Part shown: positions 1-8,854 of the stretch, piece by piece | Numbering within the stretch: the stretch's first letter is position 1 | Layout of the letters: each line of letters opens with the position of its first letter | Assembly (NCBI RefSeq): GCF_028737195.1 | Contig: NZ_JAQZAJ010000001.1 | Span: 682,001 to 746,000, forward strand | DNA length: 64,000 nt | Source: Pseudovibrio exalbescens | GTDB lineage: Bacteria; Pseudomonadota; Alphaproteobacteria; Rhizobiales; Stappiaceae | Reading direction: 5' to 3' | The notes under the pieces: model-generated | What the model was told of the DNA's origin: nothing | Seen by the model: the letters and a program-made list of their open reading frames with translations, nothing else | The model's database searches: none | Position numbers and translations under genes: made by a program

Positions 1-62
1 TAAGGCACCAGCGGCAGAAAGCACATGATGTGCACCTGTTTGCGTTCTAATTTTGGTTCTTG

Positions 63-89
63 AAGGGCCCCAGTGAGTATCGGGGCCTT
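63..89 (+). terminator. GC-rich hairpin upstream of cvpA
   Basis: GGCCCC at 66-71 can pair with GGGGCC at 82-87 across a 10-nt loop, and a G-T and an A-T pair extend the stem. No U-tract follows. It probably ends the transcript of the preceding gene, which lies outside the window, but it could also be part of the cvpA leader. Confidence 0.4.
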
Positions 90-116
90 CTACAAACGAA
101 GGGGCTGTGTCGATCC

Positions 117-740
117 ATGCCGATCACACTACTCGATGGCATTTTGCTCGTCATCATGTTCTTGTCGGCCATTCTGGCGATGATCCGCGGATTTGTTCGG
201 GAAGTGCTTTCAATCGCGTCCTGGATCGCGGCTGCAGTTACCGCCTACTACTTTTACAAGCCCGTCACACCTTTTCTGGCCGATTACATTTCAAATGGCA
301 CCGTCGCGACCGTCGTCGCCATCGGTGTCGTTTTTCTGCTGACGCTGTTTATTGTTAGCTATATAACAATGCGGATCTCAGATTTCGTTCTGGACAGCCG
401 GATCGGGGCACTGGATCGCACACTTGGTTTCGTGTTCGGCGCAGCACGCGGCTTTTTGATCGTCGTTGTCGCAATGTTGTTCTTCAACTGGTTCGTTCCA
501 GAGCAGCAACAGCCACAATGGGTCATGAACGCCAAGTCCCGCCACCTGCTCGTGACCACCGGTGCAAGCCTTGTCGCCGTTTTGCCTGAAGACCCGGAAC
601 AAGCCATAATGGATCAGATCCGCAAGTCTGCACCTGAAGCAGGCACCAATTCGGCAGCTGAAGCGGAAGAGCCGACCTATTCTTCCTCCGAGCGTCGCAG
701 CTTGGATCAGCTGAGTGAAACAGGCACCTCGCGCAATTGA
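117..740 (+). CDS. cvpA: CvpA family inner-membrane protein
   Basis: A 207-residue protein of the CvpA/colicin V production family. Four hydrophobic segments fall within roughly the first 145 residues, followed by a polar, Glu/Ser-rich tail. CvpA proteins are inner-membrane proteins linked to envelope integrity, and their precise activity is unsettled. I chose the ATG at 117 because the conserved hydrophobic start (MPITLLDGIL) begins there and a purine-rich GAAGGGG lies about 12 nt upstream. An in-frame TTG at 60 would add 19 atypical residues and run through a hairpin. purF follows after 61 bp on the same strand, an arrangement common in proteobacteria, so cotranscription is likely. The family call is firm; function beyond the family is not. 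Confidence 0.9.
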   Translation: MPITLLDGILLVIMFLSAILAMIRGFVREVLSIASWIAAAVTAYYFYKPVTPFLADYISNGTVATVVAIGVVFLLTLFIVSYITMRISDFVLDSRIGALDRTLGFVFGAARGFLIVVVAMLFFNWFVPEQQQPQWVMNAKSRHLLVTTGASLVAVLPEDPEQAIMDQIRKSAPEAGTNSAAEAEEPTYSSSERRSLDQLSETGTSRN

Positions 741-742
741 TC

Positions 743-758
743 TCCCGATCTTTCGGGA
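743..758 (+). other. Small inverted repeat in the cvpA-purF gap
   Basis: TCCCGA at 743-748 and TCGGGA at 753-758 are inverted around a 4-nt loop just after the cvpA stop. The stem is short and lacks a T-run, so at most it is a weak attenuating or processing hairpin between cvpA and purF. Confidence 0.3.
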
Positions 759-801
759 TGTCGCTGGGACTGGTCATAAAAAAGAACAAGGAGCCAACGC
801 C

Positions 802-2283
802 ATGAACGGCGCGGATAATTCTGTCGCTTTGACTCAGGAAGACCTTGATGGCGACACGCTTCATGAAGAATGCGGTGTTTTCGGTATTCTGGGCCATGAG
901 GATGCTGCCGCACTGACCGCACTGGGCCTCCACGCCCTGCAGCACCGCGGACAGGAAGCAGCAGGCATCGTGACCTATGACGGCGAGCAGTTCCGCTCCG
1001 AGCGTCACCTTGGACTTGTAGGCGATTCCTTCTCCAAGCCGGAAATCATGGAGCACCTGAAGGGCTCTTACTCCGTTGGACACGTGCGCTATTCCACGAC
1101 AGGTGCGCCGGTGCTGCGCAACGTCCAGCCGCTGTTTGCGGAGCTGGACGGCGGCGGGATCGCGGTTTGTCACAACGGCAACTTCACAAATGCAATGACG
1201 CTTCGCCGCCAGCTCATCAAAGATGGCGCGATCTGTCAGTCGACCTCCGACTCCGAAGTGGTGTTGCAGCTGGTGGCACGCAGCCGTCAAACCAAGATCG
1301 TGGACCGCTTCATTGAAGCCATCACCCAGATGGAAGGCGCTTTCTCTCTGGTCGCGCTGACCCGCAAGAAGCTGATTGGTGCCCGTGATCCGTTTGGTAT
1401 TCGTCCGCTGGTGCTGGGTGACCTCAATGGGGCGCCAATCTTTGCATCTGAGACCTGTGCGCTCGACATCATCGGTGCCAAGTTCATCCGCGAAGTTGAG
1501 AACGGCGAAGTGATCGTCTGTACGCCAGGCGGCATGGAAAGCTACTTCCCGTTTGGCAAGCGCCCTGCTCGCCCGTGCATCTTCGAATACATCTATTTCT
1601 CCCGCCCCGATTCCATTCTGGGTGGCCACAGCGTCTATGATGTGCGCAAGCAGTTCGGCCGTCAGTTGGCACTTGAGAGCCAGATCGAGGCGGACGTAAT
1701 TGTGCCGGTGCCGGATTCCGGCGTTCCGGCCGCTCTGGGCTATTCTCAGGAATCAGGCATTCCGTTTGAGCTTGGCATCATCCGCAACCACTATGTTGGG
1801 CGGACCTTCATCGAGCCAACGCAACAGATCCGGACGCTCGGCGTCAAGCTGAAGCACTCGGCAAACCAGGCCCAGATCAAAGGCAAGCGCGTTGTCTTGG
1901 TGGATGACAGTCTTGTTCGCGGCACGACTTCTTTGAAGATCGTGCAAATGATCCGCGACGCGGGTGCGAGTGAAGTTCACTTCTGTCTGGCATCTCCGCC
2001 GATCAAGTATTCCGACTACTACGGCATTGATACGCCGGTGCGCGAGAAGCTGCTGGCAGCAAAATACGACCTTGCGGGCATGAAGAACTACATTGGCGCA
2101 GACAGCCTGCACTTCCTGTCCGTAGACGGCGTTTACAAAGCCATGGGCTATGAAGAAGGGCGCAACAACGACGCCCCGCAGTTTACCGATCACTGCTTTA
2201 CTGGCGACTATCCGACGCCATTGACCGACCTGATTAATGACGACGATAACCGGGCGGCACCACGCCTGGTGGAAGTTGGTTGA
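802..2283 (+). CDS. purF: Amidophosphoribosyltransferase PurF
   Basis: This enzyme commits PRPP to de novo purine synthesis by transferring glutamine amide nitrogen to make 5-phosphoribosylamine. It has 493 residues. After a 23-residue propeptide the class II (Ntn) glutaminase nucleophile is Cys24 in the motif EECGVFGI. The C-terminal half is a phosphoribosyltransferase domain with the PRPP loop VLVDDSLVRGTTS. The ATG at 802 has a strong AAGGAG at 788-793 with 8-nt spacing, so an upstream in-frame start at 715 inside cvpA is rejected. It sits between cvpA and an SDR gene 6 bp downstream. With guaA and guaB in the same window it covers the first and the GMP-forming steps of purine synthesis. 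Confidence 0.97.
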   Translation: MNGADNSVALTQEDLDGDTLHEECGVFGILGHEDAAALTALGLHALQHRGQEAAGIVTYDGEQFRSERHLGLVGDSFSKPEIMEHLKGSYSVGHVRYSTTGAPVLRNVQPLFAELDGGGIAVCHNGNFTNAMTLRRQLIKDGAICQSTSDSEVVLQLVARSRQTKIVDRFIEAITQMEGAFSLVALTRKKLIGARDPFGIRPLVLGDLNGAPIFASETCALDIIGAKFIREVENGEVIVCTPGGMESYFPFGKRPARPCIFEYIYFSRPDSILGGHSVYDVRKQFGRQLALESQIEADVIVPVPDSGVPAALGYSQESGIPFELGIIRNHYVGRTFIEPTQQIRTLGVKLKHSANQAQIKGKRVVLVDDSLVRGTTSLKIVQMIRDAGASEVHFCLASPPIKYSDYYGIDTPVREKLLAAKYDLAGMKNYIGADSLHFLSVDGVYKAMGYEEGRNNDAPQFTDHCFTGDYPTPLTDLINDDDNRAAPRLVEVG

Positions 2284-2289
2284 TAGATT

Positions 2290-3033
2290 ATGACGAAAGC
2301 ACTTGAGGGACGCGTCGCTGTTGTAACCGGCGCTTCCCGCGGAATTGGCTACTTTGCTGCCAAGGAATTGGCCGCACAGGGTGCCCACGTGATTGCTGTG
2401 GCACGTACAGTGGGTGGCCTTGAAGAACTGGACGACGACATCAAGGCAGCGGGTGGGTCTGCGACCCTCGTCCCACTGGACATGACCGACTATGACGGCC
2501 TCGACCGGTTGGGCGGCGCCATTTATGAACGCTGGAAAAAGCTGGACATCATGGTAGCGAATGCGGGCGTTTTGGGCCCAACTTCGCCGCTCGGCCATGT
2601 GGACCCCAAGAAGTTCGATCAAGTCATGGCGCTGAATGTGACTGCAAACTGGCGTTTGCTGCGCTCACTTGATCCGCTGTTGCGTCTGTCTGATGCGGGC
2701 CGTGCGGTTTTCATCACCTCCAGCTCTCCTCACAAGTGCAAGGCCTATTGGGGCCCTTACAACATGTCCAAGGCCGCGCTTGAAGCCATGGCACGCACCT
2801 ATGTGAACGAGACCCGCAAGACGCCTATTCACACCATGCTGGTGAACCCTGGACCGATGCGCACTGCCATGCGCGCACTGGCCATGCCGGGTGAAGATCC
2901 TGAAACGCTGCCGCATCCAGCGGAACTGGCGGCGCCCATCTTGAAGTTCTCCTCTCCGGACAGTGAAGCCAATGGTCTTTACTACGACCACCCGTCAGGG
3001 GAACTCCGAGAGTTTCAGCAAATCGCCTCTTAA
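2290..3033 (+). CDS. Short-chain dehydrogenase/reductase, classical SDR
   Basis: A 247-residue cytoplasmic oxidoreductase of the classical SDR family. The dinucleotide-binding motif TGASRGIG occupies residues 13-20, an NAG motif follows the fourth strand, and the catalytic Tyr157 and Lys161 sit in YNMSK after a Ser-rich ITSSS strand. The substrate cannot be told from sequence. It starts 6 bp after the purF stop and is probably translated from the same message. The purF-SDR pairing recurs in alphaproteobacteria but does not by itself prove a purine-related role. A strong terminator follows. Confidence 0.9.
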   Translation: MTKALEGRVAVVTGASRGIGYFAAKELAAQGAHVIAVARTVGGLEELDDDIKAAGGSATLVPLDMTDYDGLDRLGGAIYERWKKLDIMVANAGVLGPTSPLGHVDPKKFDQVMALNVTANWRLLRSLDPLLRLSDAGRAVFITSSSPHKCKAYWGPYNMSKAALEAMARTYVNETRKTPIHTMLVNPGPMRTAMRALAMPGEDPETLPHPAELAAPILKFSSPDSEANGLYYDHPSGELREFQQIAS

Positions 3034-3037
3034 ACGC

Positions 3038-3064
3038 AAAACGGGCCCCTGAGGCCCGTTTTCA
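3038..3064. terminator. Bidirectional intrinsic terminator
   Basis: AAAACGGGCC pairs with GGCCCGTTTT around a 5-nt loop, with A-rich sequence on the left and T-rich on the right. It lies between the convergent SDR and inositol-phosphatase-family genes and can serve both. Confidence 0.9.
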
Positions 3065-3088
3065 TTTTCGGCTACATTGGGATCAGAT

Positions 3089-3871
3089 TTACCCGAAAAC
3101 CTCCTCAGAGATCTCCTGAAGCGCCTTGTAGACCTGCGGGCCGCCTGCAACGACACGGCACCTGTCAGTCAACGCGCGTTCCATATCGAACGGCTGGACC
3201 AACCCGCCCGCCTCTTCGATCATCAAAAGACCTGCCACACAGTCCCACACGTTCATTTCTTCCTCGATGTAACCGGTCAATCGACCAGTTGCCGTGTAGG
3301 CCAGCATCAAGCCGCCAGAGGCATTTCGAAAGAACATGCCGCCGGAAGACAGAATGAGATCCGTAACCTTCAAGGTCTTGTCCTTGTCGGACTTGGAACT
3401 GTGCCCCAGACCCACTGAACCTTCATGAAGGCCCGCGCTTTGAGAAATCTGCGCAGGTCGCCCATTTACCTTGGTGCCTTCGCCCTTGAGGGCGGTGAAC
3501 ATTTCACCAGAAACGGGATCATAGATGACGCCGAAGTGCTTTTCGTTGTCCTTCAGACACGCAATGATGACGCACCACTGGGGAATGCCTGTAACGAAGT
3601 TGGCGGTGCCATCAATTGGATCAATGATCCAAAGATAGCCGCTGGAGCCTTCGACGCGGCCGTGCTCCTCGCCAAGAATACCGTCTTGCGGATACGCCGC
3701 CATGATGGCATCGCGCACCAATGTTTCGGTATCGCGGTCGGCCTCGGACACCATGTCCTGATGGCCTTTGCTTTCAATGGTGAGGCTTTCAAAGCGATCA
3801 AAATGCTCGCGCGCAAACGCGCCTGCCCGCTCGGCAAGCGTTTTGGCAAACTCAAATCTTTCGTCAGACAT
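3089..3871 (-). CDS. Inositol monophosphatase family protein
   Basis: A 260-residue Mg-dependent, Li-sensitive-type phosphatase of the IMPase/SuhB/CysQ superfamily. The metal-binding signatures are visible: GEE near residues 67-69, WIIDPIDGT near residues 81-89, and the C-terminal WDCVAG followed by EEAGG. Members hydrolyse inositol phosphates, 3'-phosphoadenosine phosphates or sugar phosphates, and the sequence does not decide between these. I took the ATG at 3871; an in-frame TTG three codons upstream (3880) is possible and neither has a convincing Shine-Dalgarno. It lies downstream of der on the same strand, separated by a large hairpin. Confidence 0.9.
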   Translation of the reverse strand: MSDERFEFAKTLAERAGAFAREHFDRFESLTIESKGHQDMVSEADRDTETLVRDAIMAAYPQDGILGEEHGRVEGSSGYLWIIDPIDGTANFVTGIPQWCVIIACLKDNEKHFGVIYDPVSGEMFTALKGEGTKVNGRPAQISQSAGLHEGSVGLGHSSKSDKDKTLKVTDLILSSGGMFFRNASGGLMLAYTATGRLTGYIEEEMNVWDCVAGLLMIEEAGGLVQPFDMERALTDRCRVVAGGPQVYKALQEISEEVFG

Positions 3872-3903
3872 GGTACTCAATCGAAGAACGGTGGGAGGGA
3901 GAG

Positions 3904-3940
3904 GCCTGCCCTTTTTTGGAGAAAGCTCCCAAGGGCAGGC
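3904..3940 (-). terminator. Hairpin between der and the IMPase gene
   Basis: A perfect 10-bp inverted repeat, GCCTGCCCTT at 3904-3913 and AAGGGCAGGC at 3931-3940, surrounds a 17-nt loop. T-rich stretches occur inside and on the plus-strand side of the stem rather than directly after it in the minus direction. It may still end or attenuate the der transcript. Confidence 0.55.
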
Positions 3941-3989
3941 TTTGTTATTTGAACCGCTCGGTTACCCGTCTTTTTCGACAGGTGTGTGA

Positions 3990-5408
3990 CTAACGCCTCT
4001 TCTTGGAAGCGTATGGGTTGTCACCCTTGCGATAAGACAGGCGCACTGGCGTGCCCTTGATGTCAAAGCGTTCGCGAATGCCATTGACCAGATAGCGGGT
4101 ATAGCTTTCTGGCAGCTGCTCCGGGCGGGAGCAGAACACCACAAAGTGTGGTGGGCGCGTCTTGGCTTGTGTCATATAGCGCAGGCGCACACGACGCCCA
4201 CTGACCGCTGGGGGCGGATGGTGCACCAACACCCCATCGAGCCAGCGGTTCAGCGCTGAGGTGCTGACGCGGCGGTTCCACATCTCATAGGCACGGAACA
4301 CAGCCTTCATAAGCCGATCTAGGCCCTGCCCGGTCTGGCCGGACATGGTGACGATCTCAACACCGCGCAGCTGGTTGAGGTAGCGCTCTTGAGCATCTTT
4401 CAGATGATCCCACGCGCCATCCCGGTCCTCAATGAGGTCCCACTTGTTGATTGCAATCACAATGGCGCGGCCTTCGCGGGCACACAGCTCAATGATCTGC
4501 AGATCCTGCTTCTCAAAGGAAATGGTGGCGTCCAGCGTGACGACAACGACCTCTGCGAACTTGATTGCGCGCAGGGCATCGGCCACGGAGAGCTTTTCCA
4601 GCTTCTCCTGAACGCGTGCCTTGCGGCGAATCCCGGCGGTGTCAAATACCTTGAGGTGACGGTCCTGCCACGTCCAATCCACGCTGATGGAGTCGCGGGT
4701 GATCCCCGCCTCCGGACCGGTCAGAAGGCGGTCCTCGCCCAGCATGTGGTTGATCATGGTGGATTTGCCCGCGTTCGGGCGGCCCACGATGGCAACGCGA
4801 AGCGGACGCTCCTTGGTGCCGATCTCCTCTTGTTCCTCTTCCTCCTCGCCATCGATCACATCGACGTTGGCGCGGGCTTCGTCGGCGTCAGCAGCTGCTT
4901 CCAGCTCCTCCACCGCTTCAACATAAGGCAGGAGCGCGGAATAAAGATCGGCAAGACCTTCACCGTGCTCTGCGGACATGGGGACCGGTTCACCAAAACC
5001 CAGACCGAAGGCTTCATAAAAGCCGCCTTCACCAGCCCTGCCCTCTGCCTTGTTGGCAGCAAGGATCACAGGGGTCTGATTGCGGCGCAGAAGATTGGCG
5101 AAGTGCTCGTCCAAAGGCATCAGGCCCGCACGGGCATCAATCAGGAACAACACAACGTCCGCTTCCCGAATGGCTTCTTCGGTCTGCGCACGCATGCGTC
5201 CTTCAAGGCTAGAGGCTTCAGCCTCTTCAAGTCCTGCAGTATCAACGATCCTGAATCGCAAATCGCCCAAGCGTGCATCCCCTGACCGTCGGTCACGGGT
5301 CACGCCGGGCTGATCATCGACAAGCGCCAAGCGCTTGCCTACCAGTCGATTGAAGAGCGTCGACTTGCCGACATTTGGTCTGCCGATAATGGCGACTGTC
5401 GCAGTCAC
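3990..5408 (-). CDS. der: Ribosome biogenesis GTPase Der (EngA)
   Basis: A 472-residue double-domain GTPase needed for 50S subunit maturation. Two complete G domains are present: the first P-loop GRPNVGKST at residues 9-17 with NK at 119-120, and the second GRPNAGKST at 209-217 with NKWD further on. A KH-like RNA-binding domain closes the protein and ends in a basic tail. The linker between the G domains (about residues 165-200) is unusually acidic, with a Glu-rich run. It is the last gene of a minus-strand set behind the bamB-like and yfgM-like genes, matching the enterobacterial yfgM-bamB-der order. Spacing to the bamB-like gene is 34 bp. Confidence 0.97.
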   Translation of the reverse strand: MTATVAIIGRPNVGKSTLFNRLVGKRLALVDDQPGVTRDRRSGDARLGDLRFRIVDTAGLEEAEASSLEGRMRAQTEEAIREADVVLFLIDARAGLMPLDEHFANLLRRNQTPVILAANKAEGRAGEGGFYEAFGLGFGEPVPMSAEHGEGLADLYSALLPYVEAVEELEAAADADEARANVDVIDGEEEEEQEEIGTKERPLRVAIVGRPNAGKSTMINHMLGEDRLLTGPEAGITRDSISVDWTWQDRHLKVFDTAGIRRKARVQEKLEKLSVADALRAIKFAEVVVVTLDATISFEKQDLQIIELCAREGRAIVIAINKWDLIEDRDGAWDHLKDAQERYLNQLRGVEIVTMSGQTGQGLDRLMKAVFRAYEMWNRRVSTSALNRWLDGVLVHHPPPAVSGRRVRLRYMTQAKTRPPHFVVFCSRPEQLPESYTRYLVNGIRERFDIKGTPVRLSYRKGDNPYASKKRR

Positions 5409-5442
5409 GCGATTTCTCCTAAATAAGTTGGCGCTGAACCCT

Positions 5443-6777
5443 TTAGTTCAGCGCTGCAACCGAACCGTCTCCGCTCAGAACGATCATGCGGCCACCGGCC
5501 ACGATCGGCGTTACGAACACGTCTTCGGATGTTTTCTTGGATGCGAGTACCGCACCGGTTTTCGCGTCTACCTGTACAAAATTGCCTTCGCTGGACATGG
5601 CGATCAACTTGCCATTGGCAAGAATTGGTCCGGCCCAGTTGCCAGCGTCGTCATCGCCAGCAGAAAGATCTGCTGCCCAAAGCACGCGGCCGCTCTTGTT
5701 ATCGAGGGCGTACAGGTTGTCGTCAAGACCGATCATGAAGAGCGCGCTACCAGAAGCAACTGGTGTGTGAACGCTGCCGATGTCAGCTTCCCAGAAGCGC
5801 TCGCCATCGCGCAATGACACCGCGATGGTGCGGCCCGAAATGGATGTTGCAAACACACGGCCATCATGGATAACCGGGCTTGCAGAAACGTCAGAAAGAC
5901 CAGAGAGCGCGCGTGTACGGAAAGAACGCGCCACGGCGTCAATCCACTTCGGCTCGCCGGACTTGACGTCCAGCGCCATCACTTCACCAGAAGAGAATGG
6001 CACAACAACGGTGTTGCCGGAGACTGCTGCACTTGAGGATGCAAGCAGGCCAGCGTTTTCAGAAATACCGGTAAAGGACCAGGACAGGGAACCGTCTTCC
6101 TGGCTGATGCCCATCACCTCGTTTTCCTGAGTGACGATGATCACCTGCCCGCCGGCTGCGGTTGGTGCGCCGCGAACAGGAATGTCGAGGTCCTTGGTCC
6201 AAAGGATCTGCCCTGCACCATCCAGCGCATGAAGCTGGCGGTAAGCGGTTGCGACGAAGATCTTGCCGTTGTCGAGGGCGACGCCGCCACCAATACCGAC
6301 TTCAGACTCGCCTTCCGGGCGCAGCGACCGGGTAAAGGCCGAGCCACCGTTCATTGACAGGGCGACCAGATCGCCATCCTGCTTGTAAACGTAGATGCGG
6401 CTGCCGTCCGAGACCGGGCGCGCCGCGTTGCGTGGCGGAGAACCAACGCTCAGGAAACCGCCGCCGCGCGGCTTGCCGATGGACTTGTTCCAGGCCACTG
6501 AGCCGTTCACGTCCACGGCAATGTTGCCCGGATCGTTGTCGGCGGGACCTGCTGGCTGGGGCCACGCAGAGCCACCGGTTGCAGGACCGATGGACGCGCT
6601 GACATTTTCAGCATTGATGGTTTGGGAGCTGTAAAGCGGCTGACGGTCACCTGGCAGGAAGTCATCGTCACCGCCGAAGGGGTTCATACCAGACAGTGCG
6701 GAGCATCCGGACAACGCGGTTGCCAGAACAAGGGTTCCACATACTGCCCGCCAGGACTTTCGGTTGCATCCAATCAC
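5443..6777 (-). CDS. PQQ-like beta-propeller outer-membrane lipoprotein, BamB-like
   Basis: A 444-residue lipoprotein. The N-terminus is a signal peptide ending in the lipobox LSGC with the lipidated Cys at residue 25. The remainder is a run of propeller repeats containing phrases such as [13 protein letters not shown] and VALSMNGG, typical of the PQQ-enzyme-like/WD-type eight-bladed fold. BamB belongs to the BAM complex that folds outer-membrane proteins. Assignment as BamB rests on fold, lipoprotein character and position between a yfgM-like gene (12-bp gap) and der (34-bp gap). Other propeller lipoproteins are possible, but the context makes BamB the best reading. Confidence 0.85.
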   Translation of the reverse strand: MIGCNRKSWRAVCGTLVLATALSGCSALSGMNPFGGDDDFLPGDRQPLYSSQTINAENVSASIGPATGGSAWPQPAGPADNDPGNIAVDVNGSVAWNKSIGKPRGGGFLSVGSPPRNAARPVSDGSRIYVYKQDGDLVALSMNGGSAFTRSLRPEGESEVGIGGGVALDNGKIFVATAYRQLHALDGAGQILWTKDLDIPVRGAPTAAGGQVIIVTQENEVMGISQEDGSLSWSFTGISENAGLLASSSAAVSGNTVVVPFSSGEVMALDVKSGEPKWIDAVARSFRTRALSGLSDVSASPVIHDGRVFATSISGRTIAVSLRDGERFWEADIGSVHTPVASGSALFMIGLDDNLYALDNKSGRVLWAADLSAGDDDAGNWAGPILANGKLIAMSSEGNFVQVDAKTGAVLASKKTSEDVFVTPIVAGGRMIVLSGDGSVAALN

Positions 6778-6789
6778 TTTAAAATCCCC

Positions 6790-7440
6790 TTAGCCGTTCG
6801 CAGCTTTAATCAAATCCAGGTAGACACGAGCGCGCCCGGCATAGTCACCAGAAGCTGCCGCGTCATTTACAATTTCTTCAAAACGGGCCTTGGCCGCATC
6901 CATATTGCCAGCCTTGTATTCCGCTGCACCAATGACTTCCAGCGCTGGGAAACGCCAAGCGTTTCCTGCCTGCGCCAGTGAGTTGGCACGCATCTTCACG
7001 TCTTCCAGGCTGCCGGTATCAAGCAGAACATAGGCTGCGCGAATGGATGCAAGCCCGCGGTACAGTTCAGACACGCCGCTGCGTGTTGCAACAGAATCGA
7101 ACAGCTCCACAGCCTCAGCAGACTTGCCGCTTGCTGCCAGTTCAGAGGCAATGCGCAAATCCGCGAGCATTGGATAGCCGCCAATGTCGTCCTTGAGGGC
7201 TTCAAATGCCGCGATGGCTTCTTCGTGCTTGCCTTCATCGGAAAGCTGAACCGCTTCAAGGAAAGCTTGTCCGGCTGCCTTGGACTGGGTGTCCACCCAA
7301 TACTCATAGCCACGGTAGCCACCGGTGCCGACGACGATCAAAGCGGCAGTGCCGTATACCAAAGGCGCGAAGCGTTTCCAAAGGCGTGAGTATTTTTCGT
7401 TTCTTACGTCTTCATCGACTTCGCGAAAGATGTCGGACAT
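6790..7440 (-). CDS. YfgM-like tetratricopeptide membrane protein
   Basis: A 216-residue protein with a charged cytoplasmic N-terminus, one transmembrane segment at about residues 25-45, and a periplasmic region rich in small-residue helices consistent with TPR_21-type repeats. In Escherichia coli YfgM associates with the SecYEG translocon and the chaperone PpiD. Here it is first in the order yfgM-bamB-der, all minus strand and closely spaced, which supports the assignment. Sequence identity to the enteric protein is probably low, so this is a family-plus-context call. Confidence 0.75.
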   Translation of the reverse strand: MSDIFREVDEDVRNEKYSRLWKRFAPLVYGTAALIVVGTGGYRGYEYWVDTQSKAAGQAFLEAVQLSDEGKHEEAIAAFEALKDDIGGYPMLADLRIASELAASGKSAEAVELFDSVATRSGVSELYRGLASIRAAYVLLDTGSLEDVKMRANSLAQAGNAWRFPALEVIGAAEYKAGNMDAAKARFEEIVNDAAASGDYAGRARVYLDLIKAANG

Positions 7441-7585
7441 GGCTATGTTATTCCCGCAGCAACTTCTTCAGGTTCACTCCGCGCAGCTTCCGTGCCGTGC
7501 AGAGACCTTGTTAAAATTCATTTGCCCGTGCGCCCTCTTCCCCGTGCAAGGTGGCACAATTAGGGCAGAGCGTCATTTAGACCTT

Positions 7586-7613
7586 GCGCATCCGCTTAAT
7601 CAAGCAGATGCGC
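7586..7613. other. 28-nt perfect stem-loop between nnrU and yfgM-like genes
   Basis: Arms at 7586-7597 and 7602-7613 form a 12-bp stem (one base pair is a G-U wobble on the minus-strand RNA) closed by a 4-nt loop. No T-run follows on either strand. On the minus strand it lies after the nnrU stop and before the yfgM-like start, so it could stabilise the nnrU 3' end or sit in the yfgM leader. Confidence 0.5.
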
Positions 7614-7652
7614 GCAGACTCTACCGTGAAAACAGCAGGTTTACACAAAAGG

Positions 7653-8240
7653 TCAACCGATGACGGACACACCGATGATCAATTCGTGAAGTTTCCACAC
7701 GAAGAGGAGATAAATACCCAACCCAATTATAAGGGCGATGGCGTCGTTACGGACCGCATGGGACATGTCGACTTGCGCCGGGCCACCTTGTGCCAGATCG
7801 CGCTTCTTCAGTGAAATGCGATCGATTACACCCCAGGCAAGGAAACCTCCGAAAAGAAGCAGAGACTGTGGCTCGCCATTGGCCAGAAGGTGCGCCAGAG
7901 CCCAGATCTTTACCGAGAGGATCATGGGGTGCTTGGTGCGCTTCTTGATGTGGCCGGGAAGATAAGCTGCTGCAAACAGGACAAAAACAGGCAGCATGAG
8001 GAGGAGAACAAGATGGCGCATCCAGATTGGCGGATCGTAGATTGGCAGGTAGCCCGCGAACCTTGCGTCACCGTAGCCGATCACGATCAACGTAATCCCG
8101 ATCGCGGAAACAGCTGAAAAGGCCAATCGGTAAGGCCCATCACCCATTTTGGTTTTCAGCGAATCGTGCAATCCAACAAAAGTTGGCAGCATATGGCAGC
8201 CTAAGAAAACGATTAGGCCGAGGACTAGAATTAGCATCAT
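7653..8240 (-). CDS. NnrU family membrane protein
   Basis: About 195 residues, almost wholly hydrophobic with five or six membrane segments. It opens with LILVLGLIVFLGCHMLPTF and contains the conserved HLLANGE stretch, both typical of the NnrU family (methyltransferase-like membrane fold). NnrU was named from a nitric-oxide-related cluster in Rhodobacter, and many family members, like this one, have no denitrification genes nearby. The start is uncertain. The ATG at 8240 or the adjacent one at 8237 lies directly after GGGGGAG. A GTG at 8267 would add nine residues but lies inside a 12-bp palindrome. Confidence 0.85.
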   Translation of the reverse strand: MMLILVLGLIVFLGCHMLPTFVGLHDSLKTKMGDGPYRLAFSAVSAIGITLIVIGYGDARFAGYLPIYDPPIWMRHLVLLLMLPVFVLFAAAYLPGHIKKRTKHPMILSVKIWALAHLLANGEPQSLLLFGGFLAWGVIDRISLKKRDLAQGGPAQVDMSHAVRNDAIALIIGLGIYLLFVWKLHELIIGVSVIG

Positions 8241-8263
8241 CTCCCCCGAGAGTAGCGTGACAG

Positions 8264-8275
8264 GCACCTAGGTGC
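8264..8275. promoter_or_regulatory. 12-bp palindrome upstream of nnrU
   Basis: A perfect palindrome, GCACCTAGGTGC, sits about 25 bp upstream of the preferred nnrU ATG, in the gap shared with the divergent PilZ gene. It is the right size for a dimeric regulator site; no regulator is known. Confidence 0.3.
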
Positions 8276-8509
8276 ATAACGGATTGGTACAAAACCATAG
8301 TTTGCATAGATATGATAGGTCAGTACTGAGAAATCAAAGGGATGCAGTTCAAGTCGGCGAGATTTATGTGCAAGCTCGCGTCATGGCTTACTGTAATAGT
8401 CTTGATGAAAACTCGAAGTATGCACTGTTCATGAAAGTGTATTCGGGCAATATAGCCGCAAAAAGCAATCGACAGAAACTGCTACGCGAAAGCAACGAAG
8501 AGTTTAGGT

Positions 8510-8818
8510 ATGAACCAAACCAATGCAGAGATGCCGGAGGACGAACGACGCCGCAGCCGCCGCCGCCGGACCTTGAAAGAAGGTCGTGTGGTCTTCAACG
8601 ACCACAGTGTGGTTATCGACTGTACGATCCGTGATCTGTCGGATGAAGGCGCACGTTTGTTGCTGGAGACGACGCAAGACATCCCTGATGAGTTTTTTCT
8701 CTACATCGTGCAGCACAGACAGCGCGCAAAGGTTGAAGTTCGCTGGAGAACAGGCGACGCTATGGGCGTTGAGTTTGTAAGTGCCCTCGAAGAATTTCCG
8801 GGACTGTTGAAGTTCTAA
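8510..8818 (+). CDS. PilZ domain protein
   Basis: A 102-residue single-domain protein. An Arg-rich start (ERRRSRRRR) supplies the RxxxR part of the cyclic-di-GMP-binding signature, and DLSDEGARL matches the D/NxSxxG part about 30 residues later, so the binding site appears intact. PilZ proteins act as cytoplasmic c-di-GMP receptors that influence motility, surface polysaccharide or transcription. The ATG at 8510 has GAAGAG 7-8 nt upstream. A DksA/TraR-like gene follows after 36 bp on the same strand and is probably cotranscribed. The partner output is unknown. Confidence 0.88.
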   Translation: MNQTNAEMPEDERRRSRRRRTLKEGRVVFNDHSVVIDCTIRDLSDEGARLLLETTQDIPDEFFLYIVQHRQRAKVEVRWRTGDAMGVEFVSALEEFPGLLKF

Positions 8819-8820
8819 AG

Positions 8821-8846
8821 CCTTCGGCAGGCACGCCTGCAGAAGG
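8821..8846 (+). promoter_or_regulatory. Hairpin masking the ribosome-binding site of the DksA-like gene
   Basis: CCTTC (8821-8825) pairs with GAAGG (8842-8846), and GCAGG (8827-8831) with CCTGC (8836-8840), around a 4-nt loop with one G/A mismatch. GAAGG is the core of the AGAAGG Shine-Dalgarno of the gene starting at 8855, so translation may depend on opening this stem. No T-run follows, so it is unlikely to be a simple terminator. Confidence 0.45.
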
Positions 8847-8854
8847 AACACGCC

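Noticed and set aside
523-1629. 368-codon minus-strand frame across cvpA and purF
   Set aside because: It crosses two real genes and their terminator-like gap, with no family resemblance.
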